NCBI GenBank assembly: GCA_033725935.1
Contig: MU867103.1
Location: forward strand, 248,001-312,000
DNA length: 64,000 nt
DNA from: Cladorrhinum sp. PSN259
Taxonomy: Eukaryota > Ascomycota > Sordariomycetes > Sordariales > Podosporaceae
Direction: 5' to 3'
Part shown: piece by piece, positions 46,101 through 57,600 of the stretch
How the letters are laid out: the number at the start of each line of letters is the position of its first letter
Numbering within the stretch: position 1 is the stretch's first letter
Position numbers and translations under genes: made by a program
Notes under the pieces: model-generated
Told to the model about the DNA's origin: nothing
Seen by the model: only the letters and a program-made list of their open reading frames with translations
Databases searched by the model: none

Positions 46101-47252
46101 AGTTCGCTTCCTTCCGGTAAGCCAAGCTATGTTGTCAACTCTCCTGTCACACAACACACACCCTTGCGTAACACGAGTAGTAGGCATTTTATCGTCCCTG
46201 CCTGTTGATAACCTCACTTGGCGTTTTTATCCAGTCAAAACCCAATGACCTACACCAAAAAAACCCTTCCGAGTCCCGATCCCATCGAGCCGGTCGGGCG
46301 CCCGGACATACTTCCTATCGGAGCTCACTTGTCACATATTTCTTAAACCTCCGAACACTGAATGAAGCAAGCAATTGTCTGTCCGGCCGGTCGGCCGAAA
46401 CACATAATCATAAAGATAACAAAAAGTCTCAACATACACGAACGAGCAAGAATGACAAGGAGCAGAAGTGGCAAGGTCAGAGAGAGAGGGGAAACAGGCA
46501 CCAATCAAGTAAACCAAAAAAAAAAAAAAAAAAAAAAAAGAAAATGTTAATTTTATTTTTTGAACATAGAGAATAATTATAGAAAACAAAACAAAAGTCT
46601 CAACATACATACAACAAACAAAAACATTTAAAAGCTTTAAAATTGCAACGCAGAAAAGAAACCCCATTATTAGATAGTCAAGACTATGGAGGGGAAAAAA
46701 GAAACCCCCAAAAAAAGACCAGGGCAAGTCGGAATCTTCCATAATATATTCTGAACTAAATTATCCTATCCTCTTCCATTATATCGCAATGTGAAAAACT
46801 CAAAAACTAAACTAAACCATTTCCATGCCTCAGAGGGTAGGGTTGTTCCCGTATCCGAAACAATAATTATGTCTTGTTCATCCTTCCAACATAACCGATC
46901 CAACTTCAAGCATTGTATATTTAATGTACCGCAGTGATTCGATGACCTCGAAACACAAAACGAGCCTGATGAACATCTACCCCTTCCATTTCCCCATAAA
47001 ACGCCGTGCTATGTCTTTTAAATAAATATTTGTCCTTCCCTTCCCCCTCCCTCCCTCCCTTCCTCCGTCGTATCCTCAAGTTATTGACACAAAAACCGCT
47101 CCAGCCAAAAAAAAAAAAGTAAAGACTCAAAAATAACAATCTTTTCAGAAGAAAAAAAGACCCTGAACCAGTCTTCTGTTTATGCTCATCATCAACCCCC
47201 ATTTTCTTCTATCCACATCATATTTCCCTTTCCCTCACTCTTTGCACCCTGT
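43119..47252. other. Intergenic, 4.1 kb
   Basis: Upstream of the 391-aa gene and downstream of POM152. No gene is defended. Landmarks: 15 G at 43369-43383, a C-run at about 45932-45943, a G-run at about 46015-46026, and 24 A at 46516-46539. A rightward 67-codon frame with a true ATG at 45185 and an 88-codon frame at 45407 look mildly protein-like but end in stops and cannot be joined by clear introns. Confidence 0.5.
46516..46539. repeat. A24 homopolymer
   Basis: Second run of 24 A in the gene-poor part, 4.8 kb from the one at 41718. No flanking element was recognised. Confidence 0.8.
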
Positions 47253-50200
47253 TTAGTATCCCAACTTCTTCTGTCCCTTCTCCCCCTTCTTTCCAGCATC
47301 ATAAGTCTGCGTCGAAAAAGCGCAATACCTATCCTTAATCGCCACAACCTCATACGTGCCCTCCTGGCTCGCCCTCACTACCTTGCTATGCTCATGGCTA
47401 ATATCATGCCTAGTCTCCAGCACCTGGCTCTTCTGTCCCTTCTTGGCGTTGGTGCTTCTCGTATAAGTAAACTCAAACGGCGGGGTTCCCCAGAACTCAA
47501 ACAAGATCTCAACCTCGTTACCCTCGTGAATATCCACCTGCGTCTCGCGACCCCTACTGATCTTGACCGCGGGCATCGGATGAATAGTCTTGGTGACGTG
47601 CACGGGGGCGCGGCACTCTGAAGCCTTGTCCGAGATGGACCTGATTGTAAACTCGCCGGGAGACTCAGCCACACGGCGGAAGGTGGTGGTATCCGACTTG
47701 GCCTTGCGCTCGACGCCATTGAAGTTGTACCACACCTCAAAGGGCGGTGTGCCTGAAAGGGTGTACGAGATGCGCTCGCCCACGCAGTAGTCGGAGCGTG
47801 TTTCGAGCGGGTAGATGGTGGGCGCCTCAAACATTTGGATCTGGACGGATGGACCACCAATGCTAGGGGTAATCGAGTGGCATCCGCTGCCGTCCTTCAC
47901 ATCGCGGATACGTACCTGCTGCGAGCCAAGGCGCAATTTTTGACGGGGAATCTGAATCTCATAGGTATGGGTGTTGATGGTGGGTGTCTTGTAGACGTCT
48001 GGGATGGCCGAGCTCTGGTGCTTGATCTCAAACTCGACCTGGAAAGGAGGAACGCCGGTAAGGACGATAGGGATGCCATCCTCGGCGCCTCGCTCGGACT
48101 TGCAATACTTGAAAGTCTGACCAGGCTTGGCAAATGCAGCTGAAGGCTTGCTGTTGACCTTTTGCTCGACGACCAGAGGCTTGAACTTCCGGTCGGTTGA
48201 GTAGAGTTGATCCTCGAGGGAAGAAAACTTGTACGTGTACAAACCGGCCTTTGATGTCTCGGCCTGGATTGACTCCTTCCTGAGCGCAGCATCAAACTTT
48301 CTTCTCGCGCGAGCAGCAGATCCCTGGGGAGGCTTATGTGTAATTTCATATTCAACCGTGAAAGGAGGGGTTCCTAAAAGTTGTTAGCAGATGTTGTTCG
48401 AAGACAATCCGCACTATCTTACCCTGCATAGCCACTTCAAAGCCCGCGACATCTCCCTCGCAAACAGGCTCCAAATCGTAACCAGAATCCGTCTTGGTAA
48501 GACCCGGTGAGAGCAACACGGACATCTCAGGCCGAGAGAACCAGTCAACCTCAAAGGTTGAAGCCTTGGGGTCAACAACACCAGGGCACTGGTTATCTCG
48601 GACGTCCGTAATCATGTACGTTCCGCGCGCCTTCACCAGCAGATAGTCGTTGTCGTTCTTAATAACCTTTTGCAGGATGACCGGGTTATCAGCAGGTCCG
48701 TCGTTGACGTTGGTGTAGAAGACAGTCCACGGCCCCTCCCCAGTAAGGCGGAGCGGAAGTTTCACGGTTGAACCCTCAACGCCCATTGTCTTGCGCTTGT
48801 GTTCGATCTGGCCGAATCCAGCCCTAGGGCTCTGGCGCCGGACAGAAATCTTCATCTCCTCCTGCAAAAAGTTGCGGCAGTTCCTCTTGTCTTGCACACT
48901 GGTCAAGGCGAGGGTGTATTCACCTCCCTGAGTCAATGGTGCGGTCTTAATCTCGAAATGATTGTCCTGGATGCCCGTGACCTTGTGTGCCTTTCGCTTG
49001 CCATCATGAATGACTTCCCATTCCAGGGTGAATGGAGCATCTCCAAGTAGCAGAATATCAGCAGTCACTTCATCGCCCAAGCAGGCGCTGCGCTTAGCTG
49101 AGCTCTGAATGAAGGCACTAGCTTGCGGCTTGACATCTTGCTCCAAGACATAGTCAGGACCGCTGAGCTTCAAGTAATCAGTGTAGATGTCATCGGCAAT
49201 ATGACTGAAGATATACTTGTGGCTGCCAGCGACCCTGGGGATCAAATCCATCTGGTAGCGGAGGCCAGGGATCTTGACCTTCTCTTGGCGGGTCACTCCA
49301 TTGGAGACGACATCATATCTAACAGTGAACGGCGGCGTGCCAATGAGATCCAAATCAACGCGGAGGCCGATCGAGTTGCCAGCACAGGTGTCAGGGATCT
49401 CCTCGGAGCGCAGAGCAACACTGGGCTCGAGAGGGTTGAGAAGCAAGCAAGAAGATGGCTCGTGCACCTCACCCTCGCAACCACCAGATGAGACTGTTTT
49501 CAGAGTGTACAAGCCAGGAGCTGAAATCTTGGGTTTGTCCTTGGAGTTTTTGGCATTGTAGGTCTTTGTGAGAATGACATCGCCGTGGTCGCCGCTTTCA
49601 GTGAGAGTGTCGATAGGTGAGAACTGCCAGGTCATAGTGTGGGCTGTGATATCTGGAGTCGCGCCGGGAATATCAAATTTGACGGGCAACACCTTGGAGT
49701 TGCCCTTCGGCACCTTCAAGGGATTTCTGAGGTCGCAACCATTTAACCGGACACGGGGGCGCTCCTTGACAACAAAATTCTGCACCAAGTGCTTAGGTTT
49801 AGGCTTTCCCTCTGGATCATCGGCAGGGGAGGCGTATTTAATGATGTTACCGAAACCATCCTGGACCTCATCAACTGAATACTGCCAATCACCACTGTCG
49901 TTCATCGATTCGTTGACGCCAAGAGGAACGCGTTGAACTCTGGCCCAAGAGATATCTTCATCGTCATGGTCGATAAAGCTGGTCGGGCGCACCGCAATGA
50001 GAGGGGATGTGAATCCATCGGGTTGCAGACTTTGGAAGTGGAAGCTGTGATCCTTGCCGTTGATGGTGCGACTATAGCGGATCTTGAGAGGAGGAGTACC
50101 CTCAACCTGGAGAGACAAGTCCGAAAGATCCTTGATACAGCGCCCTGGAGTTGTTGCAGGTCCAACCCAAGCCTTGGGGCAAGGAACGACAAATGTCTGA

Positions 50201-51182
50201 CGACCGTGGCGTTGTACTTCGAGTTTGTATTCGTCCAGCGCTTTTGACAGACGGTAGGCTCCCGGTTTCTTAGCTGGAAAGTCAAATTGGACGACCGTTT
50301 GCCCGCTCTCGTGGGTATCTCTGTCCCGCTTCGCCTTGTTCTTGATCTCCTTGATTTGAGATTTGGACAACTTGATCGTCTCTTGCTCATTTGTTTCGAG
50401 GTCGGTACGTATAAGCTCAACCTCGACAGGGATAGTTGCGTTGAAGAACATTGGGATCGGTGCCACCTTAAAGTCGCCGCCCAAACAAAATGGGTAACGC
50501 TCAGGATTGAGAATCGCAGAGCCCTCGGGGAGAATGTTGATAATTTGCCGGCCCATGATCAGCGAATGGTTGTGTAAGATACTCGACAGCTTGACATTAT
50601 GCTCGGAAATGGCGACTTCGCGATCGTAAAACACCTTGACGAATCCAAGAATCATTCCCTGCCATGGAAGCTATTCAAGGTCAGCACTGATTCCACGCTC
50701 AGCAGATGGGAAAAGGAGATGCTTACCCCGATGTTAAACATCAACATCCAGTCAAAGATGGCGTGGAGAATAAATGCGATTGTCACAAAAGCCTGTGATA
50801 GCTCAAGCCATGGTATCCTCAGCTCTGGCAGGCCGTACAGAAATGCCACATCTATGAAGATCCATTTGAGCCAGAGCCAGAAGGACTCCTGGTTCTCCTC
50901 TACCACTCCTGCCCAATCGTAAAGCTTCCAAGCAAAGAGCGCAAGATATACGGCGAAGGCATATAGACGCTGTGTTGGGGCATCGAGGATGTGTAATGGT
51001 ATTACGGGTGCGCCAGCGGTCGGAGGTGTGCCGCCTTGTTGGGGAGCAACGGGGAGGGAGCTCGTTGGTTTGGTTGGTCTGTTCGCCGACGCTGTTGATC
51101 CTGCTGTTGTTGACGATGCTGTGGCAGGCCCTCGTCTGCGGGCTGCCACAGGCGTCTGTGGGAAAGAGCCGACGCCAGTCAT
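47253..51182 (-). CDS. POM152: Nucleoporin POM152
   Basis: Three exons: 51182-50727, 50670-48423 and 48373-47253; introns of 56 and 49 bp; 1274 aa (yeast Pom152 has 1337). The N-terminal 65 residues are Ser/Thr/Pro-rich and face the pore side. Three hydrophobic stretches follow at about 68-90, 98-118 and 126-150, then a large lumenal region made of Ig/cadherin-like repeats. The repeats show as recurring signatures: [77 protein letters not shown] and [11 protein letters not shown], eight copies. The protein anchors the nuclear pore complex in the nuclear envelope and forms the lumenal ring. The stop is followed by a T/C-rich 3' flank. Divergent from the UCH gene. Confidence 0.96.
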
Positions 51183-52239
51183 GGCATGCCGATGCCGATT
51201 TATCGCGTGTTATGGCTTTGGGTTGTTGACGGCAGTGGTGACAAATGGGCGACGAGGTTAGCAGAGAAACAGGAACCCAAAAAAAAAAAAAAAACACCGG
51301 CTCGCTTGATGGTATAAATTCGTCGTCAACTGCTCCGGCAGATGATCGTTGTTATTTCGTCAAATGTGGCTGACAGTGTTGAAAAACAGCATCCACTCCA
51401 AGCATTCTGCTGGAGCTGTCTGGCTGCCAAAAATTCCTGACGCTTTTTGCCTTGCAGCACGTTGAGACGCGATGCAGCTTTGCTGGGCCGCGCTGTGTTG
51501 GACTGACCAGGGTGCTTGATTTGAATGAGTCCTGATTTTTGATTGGGCAGTTTGACGTCCATGGTCCCCACACTAATCAGGGAATCAGGGTCGAGAGTTC
51601 CGTTGGCTGTTGGATGCCCCGCCAGTCAGCTTCCAGGTTGCCAACAATACATTTACATAGTCCATACACAGACGAGATGATGGAGATGGACAAAAAGCAT
51701 TCATCAACAAAGCATTTTTCCACCTGGCTTGATTTCTTAATGATGAGTCTGCTCCAGTCTTGATTTCTCGTATACTTTGAGCATAGATATGCTTCATGAG
51801 CTTCCGCCTTGCACAACCTGAATCATCATCGTTTGTTGAACAACAGTCGGGGCAGCGCATCCGATTGGCCTGCCGGAGTGGCATCACACGCTTCCATCCA
51901 CCTTCATCGCATATTGTGTTGGAGTGTTTGTGGACGGAGAGATTGTGTTTTCGGGAACGATAGTCTCAATAGCTCCAACAGCTTTCATTGGCCCGCCTGC
52001 ACCTGCTTCACTTGTTCCTTTCAATGAAGCCCACAATGAGGCGCACTACCTGGTCGTGAACTGTAACTCTAATTCTCTTTCGCTCTTTCCTTTAAGCATC
52101 CTTTCCAGGCCCAGGTGCTATTCCATATACCCTCTTTCTTCCAGCAATCCAACCAAAGCAACTTCATTCATATCACGCTGGCCGAATTTTGACATCGAAC
52201 AGTCAGTCGACTCAACCACAATCATCATTGATCCTCACA
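51183..52239. other. Divergent promoter region POM152 / UCH37-like
   Basis: About 1 kb between the two starts. An A-run sits at about 51279-51295. Rightward and leftward frames here are short or lack ATG starts and are not called. Confidence 0.55.
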
Positions 52240-55090
52240 ATGGTAGCCAGCAAGGATCCAGCGCAGTCTTCAAGGCGGTCGGTTCGTTCTACACGTGGAC
52301 AAGCGCCTCGGCGCTATAGTTTCGACTCCGAGGATCGCGACAAGGAGCCCACTTCAGCAAGGTCGGAGGCGGAAGATGACACGGAGCACAGCTTACCAAC
52401 ATCTTCTACCAAGCAAGAAAAGGCTAAAGCAAGGCCAAAGGCTGATGTCAGAACTCCAGCCAAAGCGCCCTCTAGCACTGGTCGCGGGCGCCAGAAGCAG
52501 ACCAAGACCAAAGGGGATGAGGAAGAAGACCAGCCGCCAGTTTCCGTGAAATCAAGCAAAAAGTCTTCCAACACCAATGCCGGGAGCCAAAAGCGAAACG
52601 CGGCCAACAAGGATGAGGCAAAGCCCGAGCCTGCTACTAAAAAGCCTGCCAAGACGTCTACCAGCTCTCGTGGTGGGCGTCAAAAGCAATCCGCAACCAA
52701 AAGGAGGGATGAAGTGGCTGATTCTAGTCCCGTGGCTGACTTAACTGCCAAAGCGCCTCCTAGCGCTGGTCGTGGAGGTCAGAAGCGAGCCATGACCATG
52801 CGAGCCACAATAATGGATGAACAGGAGGAAGAGGAAAGTTCCGCCTACAAAAGGTTTCCTAGCACCGATCTTGATGCTCCCACGCCCGTCGACACGTCAG
52901 CCCCGCTGCCTTCCAGTGCCAGTGAACGAAGTGCGGCAGAGCAGGAAGAGCCCACGTCTGCTAACAAGACCACGACATCTTGGACGCTGATGAATTCGGG
53001 ATCCGCCAGCAATGCCCGCGGAAGTCAGAAGCGACAAAGAGATATAGAAGAAGACGAGGGGGACCTGTCAAGCAGCAAGAAGCGAAACAAAGCGCCACCG
53101 GCCAAAACACCCACCATCGCTGGCTGTAAGAGCCATAAACCACTAGGCTCACAGAAAGACCAAATTTCGGATTCTGATGAGGAGTCACCCATTCAAACCA
53201 TGTCTTCCAAAGTTTCCCGTGGAAGCCAGAAGAAACAAGTACGAAAAACAGATAACGAGGCCACATCCACCGGGAAGACATCGTCCAAATCAAGTTCCGC
53301 AAGCAATGCCCGTGGCGTTCGGAAGCGACTAGTTGGGGATATGGATGGCATCTCGCCCGAACCAGAATCTTGCATCATGATGGGTGTAGGTCCGGGGACA
53401 CAGATTATGGAGGAAGATGCAGAGCCCGAGGTCGGTGATGAGGGTAATGCAGAGTCTAAACTTGGTGATGAGGGAAATGCAGAACTGGACTCTACCACTG
53501 CTGTTCGCCGTAGCGGACGTGCCAGAAACGCGGTCCTACCCTTTGGAGACGAGTCTAATCAATCGAATAGGTCCGGATCGCGTTCTAATGCATCTCTTCG
53601 TAGCCAGAAGCGAAAAGCAGCCTCGCAAACTCCGCAGGAGGTGGAGGGGGAAGCGGAAGAGGAACAGTTTGACTTGCCAGATAGTCTCCTCGAAGCAGCA
53701 CTGGCACCTTGGAAAGACAATGAACTAGCTCAATGCCCGGGCTGGGTAGAGCTGGAATCTGAGCCCCAATTTCTCTCCGAAATTATGAATGCCTGGGGAG
53801 TTACGGGCGCGATCGTCCAAGAGCTTTGGTCTGTGGACCAAGAGGAACTCAGCAGACTTAGGTATGCCTTTTCTGCCCAGAGTACCCAGGATATCTGTGC
53901 TAACACTATGCGATAGGCGCCCTGTTTACGGACTCGTGCTTCTTTCCAAATACACTGCTAAGGCGCCCCCAGAAACTGAGAAGACGGACGATCTGCCTTG
54001 GTTCGCAAACCAGGTACGTTACACAATAAGTTTTGCATGGAGGATATTGCTGATGGATACAATTTAGACCACGTCAAATGCTTGCGGCACTTATGCATTG
54101 ATGAATATCGTCATGAACCACGAGGAGCTCTCGCTTGGGGCAAAGTTGAAACAGGTCAAGGAAGAGACGAAAGATCTGAACTCTCCGCAACGAGGCTACG
54201 TGATCTCCAAGAATACATGGCTGCGGAGCATTCACAACTCGTATGCTAGGCGACTGGAGCTTATGGCTGAGTCCCTCGTTTTACAAAATCAGGTCGATAG
54301 CGACACGGAAAGAAAGCGAAGGCCGTCACCCAACAAGAAAACGAAAACGAGAAAGACAGGGGGTGGTCTAGCTGTTCACCATTTCGTGGGTTTTGTACCA
54401 GTCGGCAACAGTGTATGGTATCTGGATGGCATGCGTAAAGAAGGTCCTGTTCATCTTGGGAAGTTTGACGATGGACAGGATTGGACTACGCTGGTGGAAC
54501 CTGTTATCCAAGAGCGAGCGGCAAAGCAGGCTAAAAGCAGAGCTAAGAACAAGCACCACTTAAGTCTTGTGGCTGTATGCGCTTCTGAAAATCCCGTCGA
54601 GCGGATCCGTGCCAAACTTGCGACTAATATCCGTTGCCTACACGACATACAGGTCAAATGGGGCACAGACGCCGATTTTATAGGTCCGCGCAAGCAGATT
54701 TTGGAAACTGTCAACCAGGACACTATGATCTTCTGGGAGAAGGCGGACGACCTGCAAAACTACCAGCTCAGCAAAGCCGAAATCGACTACCTTGCCAGCC
54801 CGGAGGCGGTGGTGGAAGCCCATCAGGTTGATAGCGGGAAGGCTGCTGGCGAGATGTGGACGAACTTGTGCGTGGATCAGATTGTTCTGCGGGAGGAGTA
54901 CCAGAAAGCAGTGCAGGACAGCTACGAAGAGGCTCAGCGGAAAGCAGAAAAATCTTCGAGAGTTGACGACCTCACCCCCTTCATCCATGAGTTCATCAAG
55001 CAGCTGGATAAGCATTATCCCGCGCTGGAGGAGCTATATATGGAGGCTGAGCAGGAAGAAGAGTCGCGAAAGGCGAGAACGGTTAATTGA
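52240..55090 (+). CDS. Ubiquitin C-terminal hydrolase, UCH37/UCHL5 type, with long repetitive N-terminus
   Basis: Three exons: 52240-53861, 53917-54013 and 54068-55090; 913 aa, against about 330 for human UCHL5. Residues 1-495 are basic, Ser/Thr-rich and disordered with repeated Gly-x-Gln-Lys-Arg-type motifs. The peptidase C12 domain starts at about 499 (CPGWVELESEPQFLSEIM). Catalytic set: Gln573 (oxyanion) and Cys579 in NQTTSNACGTYALMN, with the Q-to-C spacing of six typical of the family; His678 in AVHHFVGFV and Asp693 in VWYLDG. A basic insert (about 655-672) precedes the His. The C-terminus has a coiled coil and a ULD-like block (DDLTPFIHEFIKQLDKH). The family removes ubiquitin; UCHL5 acts at the proteasome and in INO80, and BAP1 acts on chromatin. 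The basic tail suggests a nuclear role; this is inference. Confidence 0.93.
52480..53616 (+). repeat. Degenerate protein repeat coding for R-G-x-Q-K-R motifs
   Basis: Eight copies within the UCH gene, at residues 82-87, 115-119, 144-150, 178-183, 260-265, 327-332, 358-363 and 454-458. Spacings between equivalent positions are 32, 31, 33, 82, 67, 31 and 95, near multiples of 32. Flanking Ser/Ala-rich segments are similar (for example SASNARG twice). Confidence 0.75.
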
Positions 55091-56139
55091 GCCGGCGAGT
55101 TGACCCCGCTGATGAACGAGAAGACGGCAATGAGCAAGTTTCACTGGTAATGTTGAATGTAGCTTGGGTGTGTTGAGATAGAGGGCTACCAATTTCGAAG
55201 TATCCAGCACTGGGCAGCGTTTCATACTTAAGATCGGTATCTATAATAAGGATATCAAGATGACTTGAGCTTTTTACAGCACTGGGTATCGATTCATTGC
55301 ATCTTTCCGAACATAGGCCTGCAGATTATCTGAAGTTCGAATAATATTTGACACAATATGTTCAACTGTTGCACATTGGATACCGCGAAAATAGCGGCAA
55401 ACCTCATGAATCTAGCCAGCTCGGGATGAACCGAATCGGCAGTAGTTTATTGTTCGTCATGTGTCCAGAAAGAATCAAACAAAAGTTGATTGGATACCCC
55501 TCGTTATCCTCAAACCCAGCTGATGGTGGTCATGACGTAATTACCAGTTTAAAACTCAAGGTCCAAATGTAAAATTGCGGCAAGGTACGGAAATACCCAG
55601 ACGCTAAAAAGCAAGAGAATGACGGCATTCGATGACCCTTGCCAACTGAATACAGACTGAACCCTTCAAGTTTAGATCCGCCAAGACGGTCTCGCCCACA
55701 ACGGGGAACGGCTGCCCTGCTGCTACTGCGGTGCTGAACACTTCCCCACTGTCCGTGCCTCCATCAAAAGCAAGCAACGTCCTGTGATGAACCAACAAGC
55801 AGTGTGATCCTACATAATAAAGCATATCCATATCATTTGTCCCCTCTTCTCCTCCAGAAGCTCAACCTTGTAACGCATCAACAGCCTGAACAACCGGTCT
55901 TTCAGGGTGGGCGATAAATAGACTTTTCACGCTTCCTTTTTGTTCCTCTGGTCTTTTTCCTTCTCGGTTCCCAGCATCATCCATACCCTTTTTTTTTTTT
56001 CTTCCGTCATCAGAGATACCCCAGAAAGTTTTCCCTGTTCGCGAAAAAAAAATAGCCGACAAACAAAAAGACCACGACAACCACCCCGTAACTCAACAAC
56101 ACGCACAAAAATATCCTCCGAATAAACCTCGCTTTCGCC
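55091..56139. other. Intergenic; promoter and leader of phosphatidylserine synthase
   Basis: No gene is supported. The last 300 bp are rich in C and A with a T-run at about 55988-56001, consistent with a fungal promoter and leader. Confidence 0.55.
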
Positions 56140-57162
56140 ATGTCCAAGAGAGCTAGTTACGCTGCCGTCGCGGCGGCCCCAAAAGATGCCTCTCCTTCAA
56201 ACGGACAGCCAAGTATGTGTTTGCAGCTTCCCCGGAATCCGGTCCCTTTGACCGCAATGTCCGAACAGTCAGAAACACCAGACTGACACTTCACTCCCTT
56301 ATGACAGCATTCGACAAGCAGAAGGTCCTCCTTTCTTCTGATACCGGCCACTTCTCCCTCGTCCGCGCCATGCACCTCGCAGACCTTATCACCGAATTGA
56401 ACGGTACGATATACAAGGCCCCCACCAGACACCCCATCTGACCTCCCCGCTCCCTCTCTGCATTTATACTGACCTCTGTCAACAGGCGCATGCGGCATCC
56501 TCTCCGTTTTCACCTCAATGCGCTACTGCCTCACGAGCGCCAACCCCCTCCTCTCCGAAGCCGACAAGCTCGCCTCCCACAGCACGCTCTACCTCGCCCT
56601 CGCCTTCCTCCCCTTCGGCTTGTTCTTTGACTTCATGGATGGCAAGGTGGCACGCTGGAGGAAAAAGAGCAGCATGATGGGACAGGAATTGGATTCCCTT
56701 GCCGACTTGGTACATTTCCCTTGCACCCCCCTCCAACCCCTCCACCATTTTTCTCCCCCCTCCAAACATATACTAACTCCTGTCTCTCCAAAGATCTCAT
56801 TCGGCGTAGCCCCAGCAGCAGTAGCGTTCGCCCTCGGCATCCGCACCCCTATCGACCACTTGGCCCTTGCATTCTTCGTTCTCTGCGGTCTTACCCGTCT
56901 GGCAAGATTCAACGTCACCGTTACTGACATTCCTAAAGACGCAACGGGTAAAGCAGCTTACTTTGAGGGCACTCCCATCCCCACCACTCTGGGGTTGGAT
57001 GCGATGATGGCATATTGGGTTTCAAAGGGCTGGATCCACGAGAATATCCCCCTGGGAACTTGGTTGACTGGTACTCCCTTCGAGTTTCACCCTGTTGTGG
57101 CGCTGTTTATGTTGCATGGCTGCTTCATGGTTAGCAAGACCATCCATATCCCTAAGCCTTAA
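56140..57162 (+). CDS. CHO1: CDP-diacylglycerol-serine O-phosphatidyltransferase (phosphatidylserine synthase)
   Basis: Four exons: 56140-56212, 56308-56403, 56486-56709 and 56794-57162; 253 aa. The CDP-alcohol phosphatidyltransferase signature D-G-x2-A-R-x8-G-x3-D-x3-D is complete: Asp108, Gly109, Ala112, Arg113, Gly122, Asp126 and Asp130, split by the third intron just after the last Asp. Hydrophobic segments flank it (STLYLALAFLPFGLFF before; ISFGVAPAAVAFALG and LALAFFVLCGLTRLARF after), as in the class I enzymes. The short soluble start reads MSKRASYAAVAAAP. The enzyme makes phosphatidylserine from CDP-diacylglycerol and serine in the ER/mitochondria-associated membrane, the first step of de novo phosphatidylethanolamine and phosphatidylcholine synthesis. 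All junctions are canonical and in frame. Confidence 0.95.
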
Positions 57163-57600
57163 ATGCGGTCCTATCGAGGGCAGTAAGAGGTGGGTTTGGG
57201 ATGAGGAGGAGTCAGGGAGAGCGAGAAGAGATGGGAGGGAATTCAACATGTCTATGTGAAAAGAACGAAATCATTAGGAAGGGAATGGAACTGTAGTGGG
57301 GGGGTTTTTTTTTCTTTCAACGTGGAAGCTTGGTTCTTCGGTTTCTGTGTTATGGCGTTGGCTTTTTCTACTTCGTTTGGGAGCATCATGGATTACCCCC
57401 TTAGTTATGTATTTCAGTTTGCTTCTGTTTTCCTAAATAAAACACCAGACTTTTACATATTCATGGAAGTTGTTGATGTATGAGGTGCTTTATCCTTTCT
57501 ATCTAATGCAATAAGAATTGCAATGCGGTAACCAATAACATGATGCTTTCTTTTTTTTTTTTGCTTCAATTTTAACAATGGAACACCAATTCTTTTACTT
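57163..57600. other. Convergent 3' flanks
   Basis: 3' flanks of CHO1 and threonyl-tRNA synthetase. T/A-rich with a T-run at about 57551-57562. No gene seen. Confidence 0.6.
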
